A stretch of DNA of 64,000 nucleotides, taken from positions 65,436 to 129,435 of the forward strand of contig LDAQ01000001.1 in NCBI GenBank assembly GCA_001028025.1. The letters are read 5' to 3'. Positions 9,518 to 17,485 of this stretch are shown piece after piece; within the stretch, counting starts at the first letter, position 1; the number at the start of each line of letters is the position of its first letter. Both the position numbers and the translations under genes were made by a program. The DNA comes from Faecalicatena fissicatena (lineage in GTDB: Bacteria; Bacillota; Clostridia; Lachnospirales; Lachnospiraceae). The notes under the pieces are model-generated. The model had not been told where the DNA came from, did not search any database, and worked only from the letters and a program-made list of their open reading frames with translations.

Positions 9518-9797
9518 CTTACCGAGAGCCGGGACGGACTGCGAAAAGCACCTGTCCTGTTGGAAATACAGGCCGCTGCGCCAAGCGGCAGTAAGAGGAA
9601 ATCCGCAAAATCAGCCGGAACCGAACGCATTCAGCGCTTAATCTGATGATTAAGCGCCTCAGGCGTTCTGAAAAGTTGCTTCGGTAGCAACTTTTCTCCG
9701 GCTGATTTTGCGGATTTCCTCTAACTGCTGCTAGACTCGCTTGATGTGTTTCCAACAGGACAGGTGCTTTTCGCAGTCCGTCCCGGCTCTCGGTAAG
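9518..9797. repeat. Giant nested inverted repeat upstream of dnaK, outer arms 49 bp and perfect
   Basis: Outer arms 9518-9566 and 9749-9797 are exact complements over 49 bases. Inner arms 9594-9619 and 9697-9722 are exact complements over 26 bases. Between them lie three further hairpins: GCCGCT...AGCGGC, GCGCTTAATC...GATTAAGCGC and AAAAGTTGCT-TCGGT-AGCAACTTTT. The short frames that cross it on either strand are by-products of the palindrome. Its arm sequence differs from the repeat at 7108-7399, but the overall architecture is alike. Confidence 0.9.
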
Positions 9798-9860
9798 CTG
9801 GTTTCATCCAGGCGGCAGGAAAATTCATTCCTTGGGGGAGATCCTGGATGGGGGCAGCGG

Positions 9861-9980
9861 ATGGGATGGAATTGGTGGGGCTTGTATATCTCCAGTATGA
9901 TTTTGGGTGTATTTTATATATTAGGGGGTTGGATTCACGTTTATTTTGTATTATACGAATTATACGAACGGGCTAAATGA
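9861..9980 (+). CDS. Possible 39-residue membrane peptide
   Basis: From ATG at 9861 the frame gives a short peptide with a Trp-rich start (MGWNWWGLY) and one hydrophobic helix, ending ELYERAK. The upstream continuation of the frame runs into the inverted repeat and is not credible. The ribosome site is weak (GGGGGCAGCGG). It could equally be chance. Confidence 0.2.
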   Translation: MGWNWWGLYISSMILGVFYILGGWIHVYFVLYELYERAK

Positions 9981-10023
9981 AGCGGAAAGACAGCTTGCCA
10001 GATGATACGGCCGATGATATACT

Positions 10024-10092
10024 TATACCCAAGGGCACACCGTAATTCATGCCCTGCGGGCGGATCTGCAGCAAGCTGCAGAATAAAGTATA
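10024..10092 (+). repeat. Dispersed palindromic repeat, copy 1 (leader of the MazG-like gene)
   Basis: About 69 bp starting TATACCCAAGGGCAC and ending GTATA, with internal GCCCTGCGGGC and CTGCAG...CTGCAG stems. The same unit recurs at 22025, 23093 and 23219, always in the same direction and ahead of a gene. Terminal TATAC/GTATA are inverted, MITE-like. Confidence 0.85.
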
Positions 10093-10216
10093 GTTAGTTG
10101 TTTTAGGCAGGAAATCCATAGAAAAGATGTATGAGCTACATGGCTGGTAAATAAGTAAAATTTCGTCTTTCGGTATACATTAGATTACAATTACAGAAGA
10201 AAAGAGGCTTATTAAA

Positions 10217-10552
10217 ATGAAAGATAAAACGACAACACTGGAAGCGGTCAAACAGTATATTCAGGAGTTTTCTGATGTCCGCGGCTGGCGCAAAGATCAG
10301 AATGCCAAGGATCTTGTGATGGCGCTCACTGTTGAAGCGGCTGAGCTGGCAGAAATCTTTATGTGGCTCCATTCGGATGAAGCAGACAGTGTGAGGGAAG
10401 ACCCCAAAGAATTTGAACATCTTAAGGAAGAGGTCGCCGATGTCTTCTGGTACCTCTGCCGGATTTGCAGACATTTTGATATTGACCTGGCGGAAGCAGT
10501 GGAAGATAAGTCGGTAAAAAACGCAAAGAAATATCCGGTTGCGGAAAAATAG
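10217..10552 (+). CDS. MazG-like nucleotide pyrophosphohydrolase
   Basis: 111 residues, the usual size for the single-domain dCTPase/MazG-like family that hydrolyses (d)NTPs to the monophosphate and pyrophosphate. The metal-binding pattern is clear: EAAELAEIFMW (first ExxE pair) followed by EEVADVFWYL (ExxD pair). The short N-terminal helix ends in RGWRKDQN and the C-terminus is KNAKKYPV, both typical. It is a single-gene unit preceded by a copy of the dispersed palindromic repeat and followed by a long perfect hairpin. House-cleaning of non-canonical nucleotides is the likely role. Confidence 0.9.
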   Translation: MKDKTTTLEAVKQYIQEFSDVRGWRKDQNAKDLVMALTVEAAELAEIFMWLHSDEADSVREDPKEFEHLKEEVADVFWYLCRICRHFDIDLAEAVEDKSVKNAKKYPVAEK

Positions 10553-10593
10553 AAGTACAGAATGATAATATACAGGTGAAAATGAACCAGAAA

Positions 10594-10648
10594 ACATCCC
10601 CGTAAGAATCTTCCAAAGGCATATAAGCCCTGATTCTTACGGGGATGT
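10594..10648. terminator. Long hairpin between converging genes
   Basis: ACATCCCCGTAAGAATC (10594-10610) and its exact complement (10632-10648) form a 17-bp stem with a 21-base loop. It lies between the ends of the MazG-like gene and the DUF4179 gene. No good T-run follows on either strand, so it is a terminator-like hairpin rather than a textbook terminator. Confidence 0.6.
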
Positions 10649-10731
10649 AATTATTGGAGGGGCCGGGGAGGTCAAAATTCTTTATTTCCCGACAGTACCG
10701 TTAAGTTTCGTCTCCAGAATAATCATAAGAT

Positions 10732-12216
10732 TTAAAAATGAATTGTTTTATGATATTTTGCATTTGCGTCCAATAAAGTACTCCATTTTTCTTCCACCGG
10801 CTTATTCTCATTGTTATTGTATCGTTCTTCCCCCTTCAGCTCATCCATATACTGGCCATAATCCAGAATATAGATATCCACTGTAGAGATGTCACGATCC
10901 TGTATTGCAAAATTATCGGTCGAGCTGGCAGTATCTATATAAGGAAGCTTATTCCCATCTGCATCCAGTGCTACCATAAAGACATTACTGTTGCTGCCTT
11001 CTTCGTACATTACATTGACGTCTAACTCATAAGGCGTCTTTACAACCGACTTTAGGCCGATTCCGTCGTCATTTGTCTCATTAATGTCCAACGTCACTGT
11101 CTGACTCGAATCAATAGTAATCGGAATGTCAAAATCCCATGTGCCTTCATACCAGAAATTTTCAAATTTGTTTGGATGCTGCTGATACTCTGCCGGCATC
11201 TGGGCCATTACATTGCGCCACTCTTCTTCAGACATATTCTCCAATTCCTCAGGTGTATATCCTGAATCCCAATATTGTGGCTCGGCTTTCATCCCAATGA
11301 GCTTATTCAAGTTCAGAGAAAGGGTAAACTCTTTTGGTACATCACATTGCTTAATGTAGCTTTCCAAATTCCCCTGTCTGGCGCCCACTTTATCGACAAA
11401 TTCTTTGAGGTAAATGCGGCCCTGCTCAGTTTCATCATTAATATCATCCATTGTAATTCCGATTTCATTTAAGACCTGCTGTTCAAGTATTTTATGCTGC
11501 TTCTCATATTCTGTATAATCTTTTGCATCTTCTTTTAAATCCAGGCGGAGAATACAGTTATAAGTGGAATCATCTTCTAATGTCCCTTCTGGTGTCATAT
11601 AAGCATACATTCTGCTATCGCTGATTTCACCAGAATCCCCGCTGCCATATTCAATAAAACTATATTTTTTAATGAAATCTAAAGAGAATCCAGGGTCTTG
11701 TCTATCATTTAGCTCACGCATCATAGAATCTGGGAAAGGCTCTTCACTCTTCACCTGCATTGTCAGATAAATAGTCTGTTCATTCGCATATACTTCGGAG
11801 AATGTAATTGTAAGTCCATCATCAGTTTTCGTGTATACGCCATTTGGGGAATCGACAGTGTCCGCTTCGGGTTCTTCCAATACGGTTGCTCTATCTGTAA
11901 AATTGCCAAAGAAGCTAACCTTATCCTGCAGCTGTGCAAATATGTCCCCTATAACAGGCAGGTTTTTCGCGAAAACAGGATTCGCGGCACATATGATAAA
12001 GCTCGCTGCGAGTACCATAGCCAGGCCTCCTGCAAACCTTAATGTCCAACGAAGAGGTTTTGATTTGACCTTTGCGGCGTTCACCTGTTTTATTTGCCCC
12101 GTTTCTATCATCCGGTATGCCTCTCTCGCTTTTCCAGTAACCTTTTCTGGTATTTCTACCTCACTTCGAATCTGCTTCTTTATAATGTGTTCATTCCATT
12201 TGAATGTTGCTGGCAT
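10732..12216 (-). CDS. DUF4179 membrane protein, probable anti-sigma factor partner
   Basis: 494 residues. About 60 cytoplasmic residues precede a single membrane helix (about 61-80) and the family hallmark NPVFAKNLPVIGDIFAQL; a long extracytoplasmic portion (about 85-494) follows. DUF4179 proteins are usually encoded directly after ECF-like sigma factors and are regarded as their anti-sigma or sensing partners. Here the start overlaps the sigma gene by 37 bases, which supports co-translation. AAAGGAGG lies six bases before the ATG. The outer domain presumably senses envelope conditions; the signal is unknown. Confidence 0.85.
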   Translation of the reverse strand: MPATFKWNEHIIKKQIRSEVEIPEKVTGKAREAYRMIETGQIKQVNAAKVKSKPLRWTLRFAGGLAMVLAASFIICAANPVFAKNLPVIGDIFAQLQDKVSFFGNFTDRATVLEEPEADTVDSPNGVYTKTDDGLTITFSEVYANEQTIYLTMQVKSEEPFPDSMMRELNDRQDPGFSLDFIKKYSFIEYGSGDSGEISDSRMYAYMTPEGTLEDDSTYNCILRLDLKEDAKDYTEYEKQHKILEQQVLNEIGITMDDINDETEQGRIYLKEFVDKVGARQGNLESYIKQCDVPKEFTLSLNLNKLIGMKAEPQYWDSGYTPEELENMSEEEWRNVMAQMPAEYQQHPNKFENFWYEGTWDFDIPITIDSSQTVTLDINETNDDGIGLKSVVKTPYELDVNVMYEEGSNSNVFMVALDADGNKLPYIDTASSTDNFAIQDRDISTVDIYILDYGQYMDELKGEERYNNNENKPVEEKWSTLLDANAKYHKTIHF

Positions 12217-12731
12217 TTAGTATCCTCCTTTATTAAAAATTGATATTCAACAGCTATCTTTTCCCTGCCTCTTTTTAATCGGGACTTGACCGTACTTTCT
12301 TTCATCTCAAGAATTGTACCGATTTCTCTTGTATTAAAACCCTCCAGATAATACAGCAATAAAATGGTACGGTATTTTTCGTCCAGAGGCTTTAAAATTT
12401 GATACCACTCCATAGAATCATATCCTCTCTCATAGAATACACTTTCCGGTAAGGCATCGGTGTAAAGCATGCGTTTGTTCAAACGAAGCATATTCTTACA
12501 CTTGTTAACTAAAATTCTGACAAGCCATGTCTTAAAATACTTGTCCTGTTCCAGAGTCGGTAATTTCTCATAACAGGTTAATATGGTATCCTGTATTACA
12601 TCTGCCGCATCCTCCTCATTATGCATATATACCCGGGCAATTTTATACATATTTTGCATATGTTGATCAATCAGCCTGCAGAACGCTTCCGAATTACCTT
12701 TCTTCGCCTGACTTACTAATAATCTGTCCAT
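12180..12731 (-). CDS. ECF-type RNA polymerase sigma factor
   Basis: 183 residues with sigma region 2 (EEDAADVIQDTILTCYEKL, KTWLVRILVNKC) and a region 4 helix-turn-helix (YLEGFNTREIGTILEMKES followed by TVKSRLKRGR). The start is placed at base 12731, after AAGGAGGAAT; an in-frame ATG six codons upstream lacks a ribosome site. The gene overlaps and precedes the DUF4179 gene, forming a sigma/anti-sigma pair. Auto-regulation is typical of such pairs, but no promoter was identified with confidence. Confidence 0.92.
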   Translation of the reverse strand: MDRLLVSQAKKGNSEAFCRLIDQHMQNMYKIARVYMHNEEDAADVIQDTILTCYEKLPTLEQDKYFKTWLVRILVNKCKNMLRLNKRMLYTDALPESVFYERGYDSMEWYQILKPLDEKYRTILLLYYLEGFNTREIGTILEMKESTVKSRLKRGREKIAVEYQFLIKEDTKCQQHSNGMNTL

Positions 12732-13283
12732 ATTCCTCCTTACATTCATAAATAATCAGTGGCCCACCGTTGTAGCAGTATACTTAAGTATTTAAATCGT
12801 ATTTCTTATTTTCTTTACATCTATTAGACAACGGGAAGAGTGAATTAGATGCATAAAATTTAATAATCCTGCATTTAAAATATAATTAAAAAAAATCAGT
12901 TACAGCCCCTTTATGTATTAAACTATTGAAGCGAAGCTTGGTGTTAATCAGATTGTGGTGAGAAATGAGTTTGAAAATACCAGTTTTACGGCACAGCCAT
13001 TCATTCTGTTATACTTCAAATATTTGTGTGGTTAAAAAAATAAGCAGATATGCAATTAACATATCTGCTTCAAATTTCCGGTTTTCATTATCATCTTAAT
13101 GACATTGGATCCCAGACCGGAGCTGCGAATGGGATTGGGGATGTATATCTTGCATTTGGCTGAAATTTTATTGCTCCACCTTTGATGGGCAGTGGGACAC
13201 CCTTTTTAATATAATACTGCATCTTATCTATAATATACAACATTAAATATAAATAGCAATAAAACAAAAATTGTAATAGGTAT
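12732..13283. other. Intergenic region with one strong hairpin
   Basis: A perfect stem AAGCAGATATG...CATATCTGCTT (13042-13070) is followed, on the minus strand, by TTATTTTTTTAAC, so it is a good terminator for the L-serine dehydratase gene upstream of it on that strand. The rest is AT-rich. A 68-codon minus frame at 13091-13297 overlaps the serine dehydratase stop region and shows no recognisable domain or ribosome site, so I do not call it a gene. Confidence 0.5.
13042..13070 (-). terminator. Terminator of the L-serine dehydratase transcript
   Basis: An 11-bp perfect stem with a 7-base loop, followed on the minus strand by a seven-T run. It lies about 215 bases beyond the serine dehydratase stop codon. 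Confidence 0.7.
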
Positions 13284-14879
13284 CTATCTCTGGGCATCCC
13301 TTATTTCCTGTTCTTTTGCAAGCTGCTGTCCGCAGGGGGTGACACACAGCCCGCCGTTGCAGGTGCAGCGCAGCTCACTTGGCAACTGTCTGCCGACCCG
13401 GAACATTGTTTCGGCAGCCTGATCAAGGGGGATCAGGGGATCATAACCGCCCATGATCAGATTGGCGCTGACCATGGCATTGGCAGCTGAAAGTGCATTC
13501 CGGCTGATACATGGGACCTGTACCAGTCCGGCCACCGGGTCACAGATTGTTCCCAGGATATTCTGCAGTGCGCAGGAAGCGGCATCCAGGGACTGTTTTG
13601 GAGATCCGCCCATAAGATAGACGAGTGCTCCGGCTGCCATTGCGGAGGCGGCGCCGGGTTCGACCTGACATCCGTACAGCTCGGCGGAATAATTGCAGTC
13701 TTTGGACATGACAATACCAATGACAGATGTAGTCAGCATCAGCTCCAGTTTTTTATCCTTTGGAAGGTTCAACGCATTTGCGGTTCCAAGTACAGCTCCG
13801 GGGAAGACTCCGGCAGAACCGCCGGTCGGTGCACAGAGGACAACGCCCATGGCGCTGCTGTATTCCATTGTCGCCATTGACCAGGGAACGGCGGTGTTTA
13901 ATAAGCCCATATCTAAGGCGGCCGGAGATGCGTTCAGATATGTTTCGACTTTCCCGGCAGTGGGCTCTATAATTCCGTTCATGTTTATATCCCCTTTCAG
14001 GGCTTCCTTAGCGCTGTGTTCCATCGTCTCTATGACGTAAGACATAAAATCGAGTACTTCTTCCCGCGTCCATCCGCTTCGTGTGGTTTCGTATTCTATG
14101 CCCAGTTCCCAGAGCGGCTTCCGGGTCTGTGTGCAGAGATCTAAAAGTTCTTCGGCGCTTCTGAATGGAAGAGAGGTGTTTCTGTTGGAAGGCACCACCA
14201 GCACCGGGGTCATTTCAATACAATAAAAAACTCCAGCTTTCTTTTCAAGATTTTTCAAAAATTCATCAGTATGCTTTTGGCGTGATTTTATGTTTATAAG
14301 ATATACTCCGTCTATTTCACCAGATATGTAATATCCTTCGGTTGCGCCATAGTCTTTCAGAAGATCTTTTACTAATTCCTCTGCTCCTGTCCTGTCTGTC
14401 TTTGCTTTTAATACTAATTCATAACAATCGCCTACAATCTCAACATCAAATCCATCAATCTTAAGCAGCTTTACAGTCCCCCCGCCGGTAGAATCAGAGT
14501 AGACCACTACTTTTTCTCCGGAATCGCTGTGTAAAGTCAGTCTTGAAAGATTGGGGACGGTTGGCTCAAAGTCACTGATGAGAAATTGAATATCAATCCC
14601 ACGTTCACGGGCGATATTGAATGCATCTCTCAGGCGCGGGTCCTCCGGCCGGTATCCCAGCAGACCGTTGACATAACCCATATCCGAGCGCTGGCCTTTG
14701 TACATAAGGGTATAGGCTCCTTTACGAGCGAATTCCACGGTTGCCTTCTGCAGATTTCCCTTTAGAAGCTGACGGCATAAATATCCGATTCTCGATGGTG
14801 CACAGGTGTGTGAACTGGATGGTCCCACCATGACCGGTCCTACGATATCGTTGAAGATGCTTGGGTTTTGGCGTTTCAT
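13284..14879 (-). CDS. sdaA: L-serine dehydratase (ammonia-lyase), fused beta-alpha form, iron-sulfur dependent
   Basis: 531 residues; deaminates L-serine to pyruvate and ammonia. The N-terminal half is the beta domain (FNDIVGPVMVGPSSSHT, a substrate and domain-interface hallmark). The C-terminal half is the catalytic alpha domain with APTGGSAGVFPG, ELYGCQVEPGAASAMAAGA and CDPVAGLVQVPC, including the cysteines expected to hold the 4Fe-4S cluster. AGGAGG lies nine bases before the ATG. Its promoter (TTGACA-17-TATAAT) is divergent from the XRE/cupin regulator and sits next to one of the shared palindromic operators. Serine breakdown is therefore probably co-regulated with the transporter/methyltransferase operon to its right. 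Confidence 0.95.
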   Translation of the reverse strand: MKRQNPSIFNDIVGPVMVGPSSSHTCAPSRIGYLCRQLLKGNLQKATVEFARKGAYTLMYKGQRSDMGYVNGLLGYRPEDPRLRDAFNIARERGIDIQFLISDFEPTVPNLSRLTLHSDSGEKVVVYSDSTGGGTVKLLKIDGFDVEIVGDCYELVLKAKTDRTGAEELVKDLLKDYGATEGYYISGEIDGVYLINIKSRQKHTDEFLKNLEKKAGVFYCIEMTPVLVVPSNRNTSLPFRSAEELLDLCTQTRKPLWELGIEYETTRSGWTREEVLDFMSYVIETMEHSAKEALKGDINMNGIIEPTAGKVETYLNASPAALDMGLLNTAVPWSMATMEYSSAMGVVLCAPTGGSAGVFPGAVLGTANALNLPKDKKLELMLTTSVIGIVMSKDCNYSAELYGCQVEPGAASAMAAGALVYLMGGSPKQSLDAASCALQNILGTICDPVAGLVQVPCISRNALSAANAMVSANLIMGGYDPLIPLDQAAETMFRVGRQLPSELRCTCNGGLCVTPCGQQLAKEQEIRDAQR

Positions 14880-14926
14880 ATCTTATTCCTCCTGAAATAG
14901 TAATAAACGATATATTTGTTAGTTAT

Positions 14927-14955
14927 ATTATAAGAAACATAGGATTCTATGTCAA
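14927..14955 (-). promoter_or_regulatory. Promoter of the L-serine dehydratase gene
   Basis: On the minus strand TTGACA (14955-14950) and TATAAT (14932-14927) are separated by 17 bases, a perfect match to the housekeeping consensus. An operator palindrome begins six bases upstream of the -35 box. Confidence 0.8.
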
Positions 14956-14960
14956 TGACA

Positions 14961-14978
14961 ATTTCATAAATATGAAAT
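14961..14978. promoter_or_regulatory. Operator palindrome 1 (probable XRE/cupin regulator site)
   Basis: ATTTCATAAATATGAAAT is a near-perfect 18-bp palindrome located just upstream of the serine dehydratase -35 box. The same pattern recurs in front of the regulator and the BCCT transporter. Confidence 0.65.
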
Positions 14979-14995
14979 AATAACAAAATGATAAA

Positions 14996-15011
14996 ATCAT
15001 ATTTGTGAAAT
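14996..15011. promoter_or_regulatory. Operator palindrome 2
   Basis: ATCATATTTGTGAAAT matches the same inverted pattern (TCATA...TGAAA) and lies 30 bases upstream of the regulator's -35 box. Confidence 0.5.
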
Positions 15012-15040
15012 ATATATAAAAGAATTAATTTGCGAAAGGG

Positions 15041-15069
15041 TTGTGTATACGAGATGATTTTTGTATAAT
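15041..15069 (+). promoter_or_regulatory. Promoter of the XRE/cupin regulator gene
   Basis: TTGTGT (15041-15046), a 17-base spacer and TATAAT (15064-15069). The ribosome site and ATG at 15094 follow at a normal distance. Confidence 0.7.
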
Positions 15070-15093
15070 GAAATAAAAAAGAGGTGGAAAAGT

Positions 15094-15663
15094 ATGGCTG
15101 AATTATTTAATGAAAGGATTGGGGAAGAACAGAATGATGACGTGGGCGGGAAAATAAGAGCGCTGCGAAAAGAAAAGGATATTACACTGAAGCAGCTTGG
15201 AAAAGAGACCGGGTTGTCAATTGGGTATTTGAGCAATCTCGAAAGAGATGCCTGCAGTCCGACGCTGGATAATCTGCAGAAAATATGCGGTGTCCTTGAA
15301 ATATCTCTGATAGAGCTGCTGGATGGCATGAACCAGGGGCGCAGAGTGATACGAAAAGAAGAACGGAAAGTTGTCTTTGAAAAGCCGGGAAAAGTGCGCT
15401 ATGAGTCGATTAAATTTGGTTCCGGCCTTCTGGACGGTCTGGTAATTGAACTGGAGCCGCACAGCCAGTACGATACAAATAACTGGGTTCACAACTATGA
15501 CGAGATCGGGCTGATTCTGGAAGGGAAGATGTATGTATCTATTGACGGGGAACAGATTGAACTGGAAGAGGGAGATGCGTTCTATATAAAAGCAAAGGCA
15601 AACCACAGTCTGGGAAATAATTCTGATACCAGATGCGTGAGCTATTGGGTAAAATCCATTTAA
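15094..15663 (+). CDS. XRE-family transcriptional regulator with C-terminal cupin domain
   Basis: 189 residues. A helix-turn-helix domain (about 17-75: LKQLGKETGLSIGYLSNLER) is followed by a cupin sensor (about 105-189: IGLILEGKMYVSIDGEQIEL and EEGDAFYIKAKANHSLGN). This PuuR-like architecture commonly controls amine, amino-acid or betaine use. The start at 15094 follows AAGAGGTGG; the frame also offers a TTG eleven codons upstream that lies inside the promoter. It stands between the serine dehydratase gene and the BCCT operon, both of which carry copies of the same palindromic operator, so it is the obvious candidate regulator of all three units. Its ligand is unknown. Confidence 0.9.
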   Translation: MAELFNERIGEEQNDDVGGKIRALRKEKDITLKQLGKETGLSIGYLSNLERDACSPTLDNLQKICGVLEISLIELLDGMNQGRRVIRKEERKVVFEKPGKVRYESIKFGSGLLDGLVIELEPHSQYDTNNWVHNYDEIGLILEGKMYVSIDGEQIELEEGDAFYIKAKANHSLGNNSDTRCVSYWVKSI

Positions 15664-15710
15664 ACTTTCATAAAATGGCATTTCAAAAATTAAGGATACC
15701 TCTAAAAATG

Positions 15711-15726
15711 TTTCACAAAAATGAAA
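15711..15726. promoter_or_regulatory. Operator palindrome 3
   Basis: TTTCACAAAAATGAAA, an imperfect palindrome of the shared type upstream of the BCCT promoter. Confidence 0.5.
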
Positions 15727-15752
15727 AGGGAAAATTGTTTGGTTGTCACAAA

Positions 15753-15770
15753 ATTCATAAATATGAAATT
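15753..15770. promoter_or_regulatory. Operator palindrome 4
   Basis: ATTCATAAATATGAAATT is almost identical to the site beside the serine dehydratase promoter. It lies eight bases upstream of the BCCT -35 box. Confidence 0.65.
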
Positions 15771-15777
15771 AAAACTG

Positions 15778-15806
15778 TTGACTATTTCATATATGTGATA
15801 TAGTAT
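15778..15806 (+). promoter_or_regulatory. Promoter of the BCCT/MttB/racemase operon with operator 5 in its spacer
   Basis: TTGACT (15778-15783), a 17-base spacer and TAGTAT (15801-15806). The spacer contains TTTCATATATGTGATA (15785-15800), another copy of the operator, placed where a bound protein would block RNA polymerase. Confidence 0.7.
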
Positions 15807-15855
15807 GAAGAAAACAAATTCATGGCCGTGAAATAATAGGAATGGAGGTTGAGAA

Positions 15856-17454
15856 GTGAAAAAAGAAGGATTTTTCCAACTAATTAACAAAAAGGTATTT
15901 TTTCCAACAGGAATACTGCTGACTCTGGGCGTAGCTTTAGGCGCAGTTTTTCCGGAACAGTTCGGCAGTACGGCTTCAACGCTGTTAGGTCTCATTACAG
16001 AGAACTTAGGATGGATGTTTACTCTGTCCTCAATCATCTTGCTGATATTCTGCTTTTGGGCAGGATTCAGTAAATATGGAAGGATTAAACTCGGGGGCCC
16101 GGATGCAAAGCCTCAGATGAGTAAATTTTCCTGGTTCGCAGTATCTTTCACATCGTCGCTGGCTATTGGTGTCAGTTACTGGTGTGTGGCAGAACCAATG
16201 ACATATTTTATGGAGCCGCCGGCCTTTCTGGATATTCAGGCAAAAACGGCAGATGCAGCGCAGGTGGCGCTGAGATATACATATCTGCACTGGGGGCTGA
16301 TTCCATTTGCAATCTACACCAGCGCAGGTATTGCGGTAGCCTTTCTGTTCTATAATGCAAAGAAACCTTTCCGTGTCAGCACATCGCTATATCCGCTGAT
16401 TGGAGAAAAGGCAAACGGCAGTGTAGGCAGCCTGGTGGATGCAATTGCCATTTTTGCGATGGTTGCAGGTATGGGGACATCTTTGGGACTTGGTACGATG
16501 CAGATTGTAGGCGGTCTGGAATATGTGTTTGGCGTAAAAGGCGGTATTGTCACGCTGACGGCCATTATTATCGTTATGACAGTGATTTATACAGCGGTTG
16601 CATGCTCCGGCGTCCTGAAAGGTGTAAAATGGGTCGGCAATTTTAATATGTGCCTCTATTTCTTTATTCTTATTTTTGTATTTGCTTTTGGGCCTACAAG
16701 AGGAATTATGGAAAATATAATTACAGCGATTGGCGACTATATTCAGAACTTCATTCCTCTGGCGACGAATCTGGATCCTATTAAGCAGACGGGATTCCAT
16801 GAAAGCTGGACGACATTCTATTGGGCATGGTGGCTGGCATTTGCCCCTCTTACCGGCTTATTCATGATTAAGCTGGCAAAAGGCAGAACAATCCGTCAGT
16901 TCGTTATGGTAAACCTGGTCGCACCGGCAAGCTTTATCTTTATCTGGTTCGGGACATTTGGAAGCGCATCCATCTTTTTGGATATGTTTAAGGGAACAGC
17001 AATCGGAGAAGCAATTGCTGAGAGCGGTACCTCAATCGCTATGTTTGCGCTGCTTGAAAATCTTCCGTTTAAAATATTTACATCTATTATAGTACTGATA
17101 TTAGTTGCATTGTCCTTCAATACACAGGCGGAGGCGGTAAGCGTTACGCTTGCGGCTATGACTACTGTTGGATTTGATGAATCCGGCAATGAAAAAGAGC
17201 CGCCAAAGATGATGGTTATATTCTGGGGAGTACTGATGGGCGCAATTACAATTATTCTATTATACGCGGGTGGTGAACAGGCGTTCCAGGCATTACAGTC
17301 CTCGGTGGTAATATTTGGCCTGCCGATTGTCATCCTGCAGGTGATCATGGCCGTTTCCTACGTAAAATGTATGAAGCACTGTAAAAAATGGGATGTAGTA
17401 GGAACCTTTGATGACCCGAAATACAAGGATATCGTAGCAGATCAGGAAGAATAA
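15856..17454 (+). CDS. BCCT family transporter (betaine/carnitine/choline type)
   Basis: 532 residues with about 12 predicted membrane helices. Family features are visible: the helix-4 region AIGVSYWCVAEPMTYF, the AMVAGMGTSLGLGTMQ segment and the signature ESWTTFYWAWWLAFAPLTG. BCCT carriers move trimethylated ammonium compounds, driven by sodium or by exchange. Translation starts at GTG 15856 after GGAGG. The next gene, in the same operon, is an MttB-family methyltransferase, a pairing known from betaine-demethylating anaerobes, so the carrier probably imports the methyltransferase substrate. The exact quaternary amine cannot be read from the sequence. Confidence 0.92.
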   Translation: MKKEGFFQLINKKVFFPTGILLTLGVALGAVFPEQFGSTASTLLGLITENLGWMFTLSSIILLIFCFWAGFSKYGRIKLGGPDAKPQMSKFSWFAVSFTSSLAIGVSYWCVAEPMTYFMEPPAFLDIQAKTADAAQVALRYTYLHWGLIPFAIYTSAGIAVAFLFYNAKKPFRVSTSLYPLIGEKANGSVGSLVDAIAIFAMVAGMGTSLGLGTMQIVGGLEYVFGVKGGIVTLTAIIIVMTVIYTAVACSGVLKGVKWVGNFNMCLYFFILIFVFAFGPTRGIMENIITAIGDYIQNFIPLATNLDPIKQTGFHESWTTFYWAWWLAFAPLTGLFMIKLAKGRTIRQFVMVNLVAPASFIFIWFGTFGSASIFLDMFKGTAIGEAIAESGTSIAMFALLENLPFKIFTSIIVLILVALSFNTQAEAVSVTLAAMTTVGFDESGNEKEPPKMMVIFWGVLMGAITIILLYAGGEQAFQALQSSVVIFGLPIVILQVIMAVSYVKCMKHCKKWDVVGTFDDPKYKDIVADQEE

Positions 17455-17485
17455 TGTGCTGAAACGAGTGATGGAGGAAACGAAA

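Noticed and set aside
9519..9755. 78-codon minus-strand frame
   Set aside because: Lies wholly inside the nested inverted repeat; its coding look comes from the palindrome.
9741..9980. 79-codon plus-strand frame across the right arm of the giant inverted repeat
   Set aside because: Its first half lies in the palindrome and has no ribosome site; only the last 39 codons were kept, at low confidence.
13091..13297. 68-codon minus-strand frame after serine dehydratase
   Set aside because: Overlaps the serine dehydratase end, has no ribosome site and no recognisable domain.
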